DNA of 64,000 bases. Origin: Rhodopseudomonas palustris JSC-3b. Its GTDB lineage: Bacteria; Pseudomonadota; Alphaproteobacteria; Rhizobiales; Xanthobacteraceae. Below the pieces are notes generated by a model. That model was given only the letters and a program-made list of their open reading frames with translations. It ran no database searches and was not told the origin of the DNA. The translations under genes were made by a program, and so were the position numbers. This document shows, piece by piece, positions 1 to 7,705 of the stretch; the first letter of the stretch is position 1; every line of letters begins with the position of its first letter. The stretch lies in assembly GCA_000504425.1 (NCBI GenBank), contig KI632513.1:520063-584062 (forward strand), written 5' to 3'.

Positions 1-165
1 TTTAATCGTTAATTGATCCAAGGGCTTGATGCTGGAGTCTCGTTTTTGTCACACCTTGACTCCGTTCCGCCAAACATGCGGCGAACTCGTTGAAACTCTA
101 GTCTGACTTTGTTAGCTGTTATGAAGTTGAAATTTGCGCGTACTTAAACCGTTGCGGCAAAACAC

Positions 166-1731
166 ATGTCCCGATCTCTGACGATTGCGGCTTTCTTTTT
201 GTTAACTACCAGCGCCGCTTGGTCCGCGGAGCCTTTCACCATTTTGGACGCCATCAACCAGGCGGTGAAAACCAATCCTGGGGTTGGTGAGGCTGCGGCG
301 AACCGTCGCGCGACGGAGTCGGAGCTGCGCCAGGTGCAGGGCACGCTGCTGCCGCAGGTGCGGCTGCAGGCCAGCGCTGGTCCAGAAAAGCTGATGGACT
401 ACAACGTCCCCGCCGGCATCAATAGAAACGGCGAGTACTTGCGCGGCCGGGAAGGCTCGGTGGTGATCCGTCAGCTGTTGTTCGATGGCTTTGCCTCGAT
501 CAACGAAGTGTGGCGGCAGGCGGCGCGGGTCGATGCCGCGGCCTTCCGCGTGCTGGAGCGCACCGAGCTGATCGGCCTTGACGCTGCCGAGGCCTATATC
601 GACGTGACGCGCTACACCAAGCTGGTGGCGCTGGCGGATCAGAACGTCAAAGTCCATCTCGAACTGCGCAAGAACGTGCGCGCACGCTTTGAGGGTGGCC
701 GCGCCGGTGAGGGCGATACCCAGCAGGCGGAAGAGCGCGTGGCGGCGGCCGAAGCGGTGGCCGCGGAGTTCCGGCTCAGCCTGGACACGGCACGCGCCAA
801 GTTCCGCAAGGTGGTCGGCATCGAGCCCTATAATCTGCGCTTCCCGGGCCGGCTCGGCGATCTGCCCAAGAGCAAGGATCAGGCGCTCGACGTCGCTTAC
901 AAGTTCAATCCGACGATTCGTGCGGCCGGCGCCGACGTGGTGGCCGCCAAGCGCGCCTTCGACGCCACGACCGGCGCGTTCATGCCGACCCTGGCCCTGG
1001 AAGGCCGGGCGACGCGCGGCAAGGAATCGATGATCTATAAAGATCAGTACGATCAGGTCAGCGGCAAGCTGGTCATGTCGTGGGACATCTTCAATGGCGG
1101 CCAGAGCAGCTGGGCGCGCAATGAAGCCGCCGAGCGCATGATCCAGGAGCAGCAAAAGCACGCGCGGCTGCAGCGCGATGCGCTGGAATCGCTCGACAAG
1201 GCTTGGGCGGCGCGCACCATCACCGTTGATCGCGTCGCGGCCTTGGTGCGCGATGTCGAAGCGGCCCGCCGCACCTTCGAAGCCTATAAGAAGGAATATG
1301 AACTCGGCCAGCGCACGCTGATCGATCTGCTCAACTCGCAGAACCAGTTCTTCAACGCCAATGTGTCGCTGGTGTCGGCGCGCGGCGTGGCGGTGTTCGC
1401 TGATTATCAGCTGCTCGCCACCATGGGCCAGTTGCTGGACTATCTGAAGACCGGCCATCCGCCGGAGATCCAGCTGGTGGATGTGCACCCGAGCGGGTTC
1501 GTCGGCCTGAAGGCGCCGCCGCTGCGCTTCGGCCCGCCCGGTCCGGGCCCCGAGCCGCTCAGTGCGGTGGCCCCGGTGCGGCATTTCGAGTCGCCGTTTG
1601 AGCCGACCAAGCTGCCGCGGGTGGTCACCTTCGATGACCGCTGGGCTTCCAACGATCCGCAGAACGCCCAGGCTTCGTTCATCAGTTCAACGGCTTACCC
1701 AGGAAAGCCACAGGACGGGCAGAAAAATTGA
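166..1731 (+). CDS. TolC-family outer membrane channel of a type I secretion system
   Basis: 521 residues, starting with an exported signal (residues 1 to about 21, hydrophobic core AAFFLLTTSAAWSA). The body is the usual two-fold repeat of long amphipathic helices of TolC/LapE-type trimeric channels: an early region with EAAANRR and QLLFDGFAS, then a second copy with SWDIFNGGQSS and KKEYELGQRTLIDLLNSQNQ. Such proteins form the outer membrane exit of type I exporters. It is followed by an ABC exporter and an HlyD adaptor and then by a giant RTX adhesin, so the adhesin is the likely cargo. The C-terminal 90 residues are proline-rich and unlike E. coli TolC. A strong hairpin terminator follows the stop, so this gene seems to be transcribed separately from the ABC-HlyD pair. 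Confidence 0.93.
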   Translation: MSRSLTIAAFFLLTTSAAWSAEPFTILDAINQAVKTNPGVGEAAANRRATESELRQVQGTLLPQVRLQASAGPEKLMDYNVPAGINRNGEYLRGREGSVVIRQLLFDGFASINEVWRQAARVDAAAFRVLERTELIGLDAAEAYIDVTRYTKLVALADQNVKVHLELRKNVRARFEGGRAGEGDTQQAEERVAAAEAVAAEFRLSLDTARAKFRKVVGIEPYNLRFPGRLGDLPKSKDQALDVAYKFNPTIRAAGADVVAAKRAFDATTGAFMPTLALEGRATRGKESMIYKDQYDQVSGKLVMSWDIFNGGQSSWARNEAAERMIQEQQKHARLQRDALESLDKAWAARTITVDRVAALVRDVEAARRTFEAYKKEYELGQRTLIDLLNSQNQFFNANVSLVSARGVAVFADYQLLATMGQLLDYLKTGHPPEIQLVDVHPSGFVGLKAPPLRFGPPGPGPEPLSAVAPVRHFESPFEPTKLPRVVTFDDRWASNDPQNAQASFISSTAYPGKPQDGQKN

Positions 1732-1736
1732 GATCA

Positions 1737-1766
1737 AAAGGGCGGTACCAAGGTGCCGCCCTTTTT
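1737..1766 (+). terminator. Rho-independent terminator after the TolC gene
   Basis: A 13-bp stem (1737-1749 pairing with 1752-1764, one G-U pair) closes on a very short loop and runs into a T tract. It lies just after the TolC stop codon. Confidence 0.85.
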
Positions 1767-1918
1767 GTTTACGTTAAATTGCGATTGCCTCGCTCTGGCC
1801 GCCGAAAACGCGGGCGCTGCCACACAAACTCAAATAAAACCGAACGGACTGCTTAACATTCGCTTAACCGCGGTTCTGTTGTCAGCGTGCGGCAGAGCGC
1901 TTGGATTGCGAGGCGCCG

Positions 1919-4108
1919 TTGAACATCCGTTCTTCGAAGTTCGACTTGGACGAGGCGCAGCCGGTGCCGACCACGAATGCGGCTGGTCCTCAGATCGATT
2001 CCCTCAGTGACAGTCTGCTCTATCTCGGCGCCCATCACGGCCGGGCGCTGAGCCGCTCTGCACTGCTGTCCGGGCTGCCGCTGGAAGGCGGCATGCTCAC
2101 TGTTGGCCTGTATGAGCGGGCGGCGCAGCGTGCCGGGCTGGAAGCGCAATTGGTCGAGCGGCCGCTGCATGAAATTCCAGCGCTGGTGCTGCCCTGCGTG
2201 CTGCTGTTCCACGACGGCACCGCGCGCATCCTGCTCGCGATCGATGAGGCGGGCGGCCATCTCAGCATTGTCGATCCGTCGCGCAACGATCCGCCCGCGA
2301 CCGAGCGCATCGAGGCGATTGCCGCGCGCTATGTCGGCTTTGCCTATTTCGTGCGGCCGGCCACCGTCGCCGATCCGCGCGCCGCCGCCGCCGGCGACCT
2401 GCCCAAAACCCATTGGTTCTGGTCGGTGGTGACGCGGTTCGGCGCCAATTACGGCCACGTCGCAATCGCCGCGTTCATCGTCAACATCCTGGCGCTGGCC
2501 GCGCCGCTGTTCACGATGAGCGTTTATGACCGGGTGATTCCGAATGGCGCGATCCCGTCGCTGGTGGCGCTCGGCGTCGGCCTGGCGCTGGCGATCGCGT
2601 TCGACTTCCTGCTCAAAGTGGTGCGCAGCCGCATCATCGACATGACCGGCAAGAAGATCGACGTGGTGCTGGCCGCCAACATCTTTGAGCACATCATGGC
2701 GCTCAAGATGGACAAGCGGCCGCCCTCGGTTGGCATCCTCGCCAATCAGATGCGCGACTTCGACTCGGTGCGCGAGTTCTTCACCTCGGGCACCGTTGTG
2801 TCCGCGACCGACATGCTGTTCGCGATCCTGTTCATCGTGGTGCTGTTCATCATCGCCGGACCGATCGCCTGGATCCCGCTGTTGATGCTGCCGGTGATGA
2901 TTGGCATCGGCTTTTTGATCCAGCGTCCGCTCGACCGGGCCATGCGCCGCATGCAGGCGGAATCCGCCGCGCGCCACGGCATTTTGGTGGAATCGCTGAA
3001 CGGCATCGAAACAGTGCGCGCCGTCGGCGGCGAGAGCCGGGTGCAGACCGTGTGGGAGCGCTCAGTGGCCGCCACCGCGCGCTCCGGCGAAGACGTGCAG
3101 TTCTGGGCTTCGCTGGCGATGACCGCCGCCAGCGTCGCCAGCCAGCTGTGCAGCCTGCTGCTGGTGGTCGCCGGTGTGTTCCTCATTCTCGACGGCAAAT
3201 TGTCGGTCGGCGCGCTGGTGGCCGCCAACATGCTGTCCGGGCGAATTCTGGGGCCGATCGCCGGCATCGCCGGCGTGATGACCCGCGCCACCCAGACCAC
3301 CTCGGCGCTGCGTTCGATCGACCGGCTGATGGGGCTCGAGCGCGAGCGGCCGCCGGAAAAGATCTATGTGGCGCGCGAGATCAAGCAGGGCCGCATTCAG
3401 TTCAAGAATGTCAGCTTCTCCTACCCCGGCACCCAGACCAAGGCGCTCGACAACGTCTCGTTCGAGATCAAGGCCGGTGAGAAGGTCGGCATCATCGGCC
3501 GGATCGGCTCGGGCAAGACCACGCTCGGGCGCTTGGCCACCGCGTTCTACCCGCCGAACGAAGGTACCATCCTGATCGACGGCGTCGATATCCGGCAATA
3601 TGACCCGGCCGATCTGCGCGCCGGCATCGGCTTCGTGCTGCAGGACACCGATCTGTTCTACGGCAAGCTGCGCGACAACATCACGCTCGGCCGCACGGCC
3701 GCCTCCGATGAGGAAGTGCTGGAAGCGGCGCGGCTCGCCGGGGTCGAGAGCTTCATCGCCGGTCATCCGCAGGGCTATGAGATGATGATCGCCGAGGGTG
3801 GCCGCAGCCTGTCCGGCGGCCAGAAGCAGGCGATTGGCCTGGCGCGCGTTTTGATCCGCAAGCCGCGCGTATTGTTCCTGGACGAGCCGACCGCGCATTT
3901 CGACGTGCGTAGCGAAGGCGAGTTTTTGGAGCGGCTGAAAGCGCTGGCGCATGGCGAAATGACCATCATCGTCTCCACCCATCGGCCGTCGCTGCTGTCG
4001 CTGGTCGATCGCATCCTGGTGTTCGACTCCGGCAAGCTGATCGCCGATGGCCCCACCGAGGCGATCTTGACCAAGTTGCGCCCGCAGCCTGCCACGACGC
4101 GGCGGTGA
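1919..4108 (+). CDS. Type I secretion ABC transporter, permease-ATPase (LapB/HlyB type)
   Basis: Inner membrane exporter that energises secretion of the downstream adhesin. Residues 1-130 are a C39-peptidase-like domain with no catalytic Cys in the expected place (LGAHHGRALSRSA), as in LapB/HlyB exporters whose cargo has a C-terminal signal and is not trimmed. A six-helix membrane domain follows, then the ATPase: Walker A GRIGSGKTT with Lys 533, signature LSGGQ from residue 631, Walker B VLFLDEP with Asp 655/Glu 656, and an H-loop STHR. I chose the TTG at 1919 because GAGG lies 5 nt upstream; an in-frame TTG at 1901 would add six residues. No in-frame ATG is near. It ends 12 nt before the HlyD gene, so the two form an operon. 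Confidence 0.93.
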   Translation: MNIRSSKFDLDEAQPVPTTNAAGPQIDSLSDSLLYLGAHHGRALSRSALLSGLPLEGGMLTVGLYERAAQRAGLEAQLVERPLHEIPALVLPCVLLFHDGTARILLAIDEAGGHLSIVDPSRNDPPATERIEAIAARYVGFAYFVRPATVADPRAAAAGDLPKTHWFWSVVTRFGANYGHVAIAAFIVNILALAAPLFTMSVYDRVIPNGAIPSLVALGVGLALAIAFDFLLKVVRSRIIDMTGKKIDVVLAANIFEHIMALKMDKRPPSVGILANQMRDFDSVREFFTSGTVVSATDMLFAILFIVVLFIIAGPIAWIPLLMLPVMIGIGFLIQRPLDRAMRRMQAESAARHGILVESLNGIETVRAVGGESRVQTVWERSVAATARSGEDVQFWASLAMTAASVASQLCSLLLVVAGVFLILDGKLSVGALVAANMLSGRILGPIAGIAGVMTRATQTTSALRSIDRLMGLERERPPEKIYVAREIKQGRIQFKNVSFSYPGTQTKALDNVSFEIKAGEKVGIIGRIGSGKTTLGRLATAFYPPNEGTILIDGVDIRQYDPADLRAGIGFVLQDTDLFYGKLRDNITLGRTAASDEEVLEAARLAGVESFIAGHPQGYEMMIAEGGRSLSGGQKQAIGLARVLIRKPRVLFLDEPTAHFDVRSEGEFLERLKALAHGEMTIIVSTHRPSLLSLVDRILVFDSGKLIADGPTEAILTKLRPQPATTRR

Positions 4109-4120
4109 TGAGGTTCAGCC

Positions 4121-5455
4121 ATGGCTCAGACTGATTTCGCATTCTCCAACGACATCCGCGCCGCCGTCGAGCTGCGCACGCCCAAGACGGCGCGCATGCT
4201 GCTGTTCTCGTCCTTGGGACTGTTCTTTGTGTTCCTGGTCTGGGCGCATTTTGCTGTGCTCGACGAGGTGAAGCGCGGCAATGGCCGGGTGGTGCCGTCG
4301 CGGCAGACCCAGGTGGTGCAGTCGCTGGAAGGCGGCATCATTGCCGATCTTCTGGTGATGGAAGGCGCGATTGTCGAAAAGGATCAGCCGCTGGCGCGGA
4401 TCGAGGACACCAATTTTGCCGCGCAATTCGGCGAAATCCGCGAGCGCCGCGGCGCGATGGCGGCGCGCGTGATCCGGCTGGCTGCCGAGACCGATGGCAA
4501 GAACGCCGTCGAATTCCCCGAGGAGTTGTTGAAGGTCGCGCCGCGTGCGGTGCAGAGCGAGCGCGCGGTGTTTGACGCGCATATGCGCAAGCTCGCCCAG
4601 GACATCGACGTGGTGCAGCAGCAGGAGATGCAGAAGACCAAGGAGATCGATGAGCTGCGCGCCACCGAGAAGCGCTACACCGAAAGCCTGGCGCTGCTTA
4701 ATCGCGAACTGGCGCTGACGCGCAAACTCTATGATCAGAAGGTGGTGCCGGAAATCGAGATGCTGCGTGCCGATCGGCAGGCCACCGACATGCGCGGCCA
4801 GCTCGCGGTAGTGCAGGCGACCATTGTCAAGACCGAGTCTGCGGTGCAGGAAGCGCGCGCCCGCCGGCTCAACATCGTCACCGCATTTCGCGCGCAGGCT
4901 GAGGATGATCTCGCCAAATCGCGCGGCGATCTCGCCGTGCTCGATGAGAACATCAAGTCGGCGCAGGATCGCGTGCGCCGCACCGAGCTGCGTTCGCCGG
5001 CGCGCGGCGTCGTCAACAAGCTCAATGTCACCACGATCGGCGCGGTGGTCGCGCCGGGCGCCAGCGTGATGGAAATCACCCCGCTCGATGACACGCTGCT
5101 GGTCGAAGGCCGGATTCGGCCGCAGGACATCGCCTTCGTTCGTCCCAATCACGAGGCGGTGGTGAAACTGTCGGCCTATGACTCGTCGGTGTATGGCTCG
5201 TTGCACGGCCATGTCGAGCGCATCAGCGCCGACACCATCACCGATGACAAGGGTGACAAGAACGAGCGCGGCGAAACCTTCTACCGCGTGATGGTGCGCA
5301 CCGAGAAGAATCATCTTGGCACCGCAGAGCATCCGCTGCCGATCATTCCCGGCATGGTCGCCACCGTGGAAGTACTCACCGGCAAGAAGTCCGTACTTGA
5401 TTACTTGCTGAAGCCCGCCCGCACGCTGCGCGATGAAGCGCTGCGCGAACGCTGA
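4121..5455 (+). CDS. HlyD-family type I secretion periplasmic adaptor
   Basis: 444 residues. One N-terminal membrane helix (about residues 27-46, LLLFSSLGLFFVFLVWAHFAV) anchors it in the inner membrane. A biotinyl-lipoyl half-motif comes next (VVQSLEGGIIADLLV), then a long alpha-helical hairpin of coiled coil, the second lipoyl half (ELRSPARGVVNKLNV) and a beta-barrel C-terminal part (PGMVATVEVLTGKKSVLDYLLKP), which is the standard HlyD/PrtE/LapC layout. It bridges the ABC exporter and the TolC channel. The start ATG is fixed by AGG upstream and by the short gap after the ABC gene. The family assignment is firm; the cargo is inferred from gene order. Confidence 0.95.
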   Translation: MAQTDFAFSNDIRAAVELRTPKTARMLLFSSLGLFFVFLVWAHFAVLDEVKRGNGRVVPSRQTQVVQSLEGGIIADLLVMEGAIVEKDQPLARIEDTNFAAQFGEIRERRGAMAARVIRLAAETDGKNAVEFPEELLKVAPRAVQSERAVFDAHMRKLAQDIDVVQQQEMQKTKEIDELRATEKRYTESLALLNRELALTRKLYDQKVVPEIEMLRADRQATDMRGQLAVVQATIVKTESAVQEARARRLNIVTAFRAQAEDDLAKSRGDLAVLDENIKSAQDRVRRTELRSPARGVVNKLNVTTIGAVVAPGASVMEITPLDDTLLVEGRIRPQDIAFVRPNHEAVVKLSAYDSSVYGSLHGHVERISADTITDDKGDKNERGETFYRVMVRTEKNHLGTAEHPLPIIPGMVATVEVLTGKKSVLDYLLKPARTLRDEALRER

Positions 5456-5847
5456 GTAACGCCCGCCGGGGAGGTGAGGACAGCGCTGCAATTTGATTAA
5501 ATTTTGCAGCGATCTGTCTGATAATTGCGGCGAACCCTGCTGCTATAGCGTTTTCGAGCGACGTGGATGCCGGTTCGCGTCAAGAAAATGCGTCAGAACT
5601 GACGCTCTCAGCGGGCTCCGGAGTATCATAAGCCCGCTCAACGCCAGATCGAAATGAATTGAATTAAGTTGCGGCGGCGCTTTTGGTTCGCGATTAGTTG
5701 CGTTCCAAATCAAGCGTGGACACGCCGCGCCGTTTAACGGTGTTGAAGCGTCGCAGCCCTTATCCATCGTCCCCACAAAAAAACCGGGACTGGGATCGGC
5801 GTGCAGGCGTGCGTCGGCCAGCCTCGGCCAAAAACGGGGCGTCAGAG
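5456..5847 (+). other. Intergenic region with one inverted repeat
   Basis: No supported gene. The inverted repeat GCTGCAA (5485-5491) and TTGCAGC (5504-5510) with an AT-rich centre lies 30 nt after the HlyD stop. It could be a weak terminator or an operator for the LapG-like gene. The upstream extension of the protease reading frame (5698-5847) reads as low-complexity basic sequence and is probably untranslated. Confidence 0.5.
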
Positions 5848-6837
5848 ATGTTGCGGAACGATCTGCCGCGGGTTCTCCCGCGTGCGATGGGGCTTGCGCT
5901 TGCCCTCTCGGTGATTGCCGGTCCGAGCCAAGCGGCGTCGGCCAATGCGAATATCAAGAAGACCTCTGAGAGCGCGGCAAGCGACGACGCCATGCCGGTG
6001 ACGCCGCCACAACTCCGTTTTTTCACGATCAACGACGTGCTTGCCAAGCACGACGGTCTGCGCCGCAGCGCCGCATCGCCGACCGAGATCGCCTCGACCA
6101 GCCCCGCAGCGCGGGCCGGCGTGGCCAGCGACGCGCCGCCCTCGCCGGCAGTGGCGCCGGGCTCCGACGAACCGTTCGGCCTGATGACGTTCCGCGCGCC
6201 GGAGGGCATCTTGTGGGGCAAGTGGCGCGGTGTGCAGGCGGCGATGGCCGGCGAAGCCGCGAGCATCGAGCGTTGCCGCCGCGACGAAGAGCATTGCGCA
6301 CCAGGCGAACGGAAATTCGTGGCCGGTGTTCGCGCTGCCGCCGCCAACGACAATCAGTTGGCGCGTGTCGAGATCGTCAATCGCGCCGTCAATCAGGCGG
6401 TCCGTTACGTCAATGATTACCAGCAGCATGGCGTTGCCGATCTGTGGAGCGCGCCGCTGGTGACGCTGCGCACCGGCCTGGGCGACTGCGAGGACTATGC
6501 GATCGCCAAATACGCAATGCTGCGCGATGTCGGCTTCGCTGAAACCGACCTCAAAGTGCTGCTGGTCCGTGATCTGGCCGTGCGTCAGGATCATGCGGTG
6601 CTGGCGGTGCGGGTCGAGGGCCGCTGGCTGGTGCTCGACAACCGGCGCGCCACCTTGATGGAAGGGCGGGACCTGAAATCGTTCATGCCGCTGTTCGCGC
6701 TCGATCAGCGTGGCGTCAGCCTGTTTGCCGCGCCCTATGCCAAGCGCCTGCATCACGAAAGCGAGGATGACGTTCGGTCGGCGACCTTCGCCGAGGCGCC
6801 GGGCGGATCGCTTGCCGCGCTGCCGCTGCAGATTTGA
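5848..6837 (+). CDS. LapG-type periplasmic transglutaminase-like cysteine protease (BTLCP family)
   Basis: 329 residues from the ATG at 5848; the reading frame is open to 5698, but the signal peptide (RVLPRAMGLALALSVIAGPSQA) starts just after this ATG. The mature part carries the bacterial transglutaminase-like Cys-His-Asp triad: Cys 214 in GLGDCEDYAIAKY, His 249 in RQDHAVLAVR and Asp 264 in WLVLDNR. Acidic residues flank the Cys (D213, E215), as in the calcium site of LapG. LapG proteases cut surface adhesins near a di-alanine site and release them from the cell. The adhesin gene 850 bp downstream has such a site, so substrate and protease are probably matched. About 90 residues between the signal and the catalytic domain are Ala/Pro/Ser-rich. 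Confidence 0.9.
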   Translation: MLRNDLPRVLPRAMGLALALSVIAGPSQAASANANIKKTSESAASDDAMPVTPPQLRFFTINDVLAKHDGLRRSAASPTEIASTSPAARAGVASDAPPSPAVAPGSDEPFGLMTFRAPEGILWGKWRGVQAAMAGEAASIERCRRDEEHCAPGERKFVAGVRAAAANDNQLARVEIVNRAVNQAVRYVNDYQQHGVADLWSAPLVTLRTGLGDCEDYAIAKYAMLRDVGFAETDLKVLLVRDLAVRQDHAVLAVRVEGRWLVLDNRRATLMEGRDLKSFMPLFALDQRGVSLFAAPYAKRLHHESEDDVRSATFAEAPGGSLAALPLQI

Positions 6838-6946
6838 CGCAGCGGCTTGGGAAAGCACCGTACAGCCGGTCCGAACGCTTGTGCTTGGTCAGGTTTTGAG
6901 TTCTTAATATCTGATTGAAACAAGGTTCGATTACTGGGGGACTGCA

Positions 6947-7294
6947 GTGAATATCAAGCGACTGATCGTCTGCGGGCTGACGGCGCTGCCGATGCTCGCT
7001 GGGGTAGCCGGGCAGGCGGGGGCGCAGGATCTCGTGCCGGGCGCCAGTTTCCAGATCTCCTGCGAAAACGGCCAGAACTACGTGCTGCAGTCACCGCCCT
7101 CGCTGTTTCCTGGGCAAGCGGTGACGGCGCACCTGCATCTTGGCCCGCATCATGTCGTGCCGATGCGGCTGATTCCCATGGGTGATGGCTACCGTTATGC
7201 GGGCCGCGGCGTTTGGCTCGACGGTATCCGCGAACACGCTTTGCTGTATTTGAGTAAGTATCAGCCGATGGCCTGCCTGGTGGACCGGATCTAG
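6947..7294 (+). CDS. Small exported protein resembling the MliC lysozyme-inhibitor fold
   Basis: 115 residues with a signal peptide (residues 1 to about 26, ending AGQAGA). Mature sequence has two Cys (FQISCENG and PMACLV) placed like the disulfide pair of MliC/PliC proteins, and a GYRYAGRGVWLDGIREHALLY segment that resembles the SGARY...W.KG.EA core of that family. MliC proteins bind and inhibit c-type lysozyme. The similarity was seen by eye and is weak. The gene sits between the LapG-like protease and the adhesin and is closed by its own terminator, so it could be a locus-specific accessory protein rather than a lysozyme inhibitor. Confidence 0.5.
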   Translation: MNIKRLIVCGLTALPMLAGVAGQAGAQDLVPGASFQISCENGQNYVLQSPPSLFPGQAVTAHLHLGPHHVVPMRLIPMGDGYRYAGRGVWLDGIREHALLYLSKYQPMACLVDRI

Positions 7295-7331
7295 CGCGCC
7301 GCACACACAAAAAATCGCGAGAAATAAAACG

Positions 7332-7360
7332 ACACCCCGAAACAATAGTTTCGGGGTGTT
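7332..7360 (+). terminator. Rho-independent terminator upstream of the adhesin
   Basis: A perfect 12-bp stem (7332-7343 with 7348-7359) with an AATA loop and a short T run. It separates the adhesin from the preceding genes, so the adhesin must have its own promoter. Confidence 0.9.
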
Positions 7361-7705
7361 TTGCTTTGAATCGTGGCGACTTTGCGGTTTTCTGGCGCTT
7401 TCCGGCCAGATGGCCAACGATGAAGCTCCCCCTATGTCATAGTTGAAGCCGCTGTTAGCGGCCGCAATGGCACAGTAAATCCCGATTCAATACTAGTCGC
7501 GCGCTTCTATGTTCGTGGAACGGAAAGATTAAAACCAGTTTTGTTTACCTATATTAACACGAATACACTTCGTTGAACTTAACCAAATTGGATCAAACTA
7601 TCGCAAAAATTGCTTCGATTCTTGACCCTCGCGCATTCTTAATAGTATTTTAACCTTCATATTTGGGGTCGCCATAGCGGCGCCCGCGTGTGGAGGTTCC
7701 GGCCG
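7361..7705 (+). promoter_or_regulatory. AT-rich upstream region of the adhesin gene
   Basis: About 345 bp without a gene. The part from 7500 to 7670 is clearly richer in A+T than its surroundings (runs such as ATATTAACACGAATACAC and TTCTTAATAGTATTTTAACC). As a terminator lies before it, the adhesin promoter must be here. No regulator site could be named with confidence. A ribosome binding site GGAGG at 7692-7696 lies 9 nt before the ATG at 7706. Confidence 0.6.

Noticed and set aside
202..1584. Long minus-strand reading frame opposite the TolC gene
   Set aside because: It is a shadow of the GC-rich coding strand; His/Arg/Ala-rich and without family motifs. Similar long shadows oppose rpoB and rpoC.
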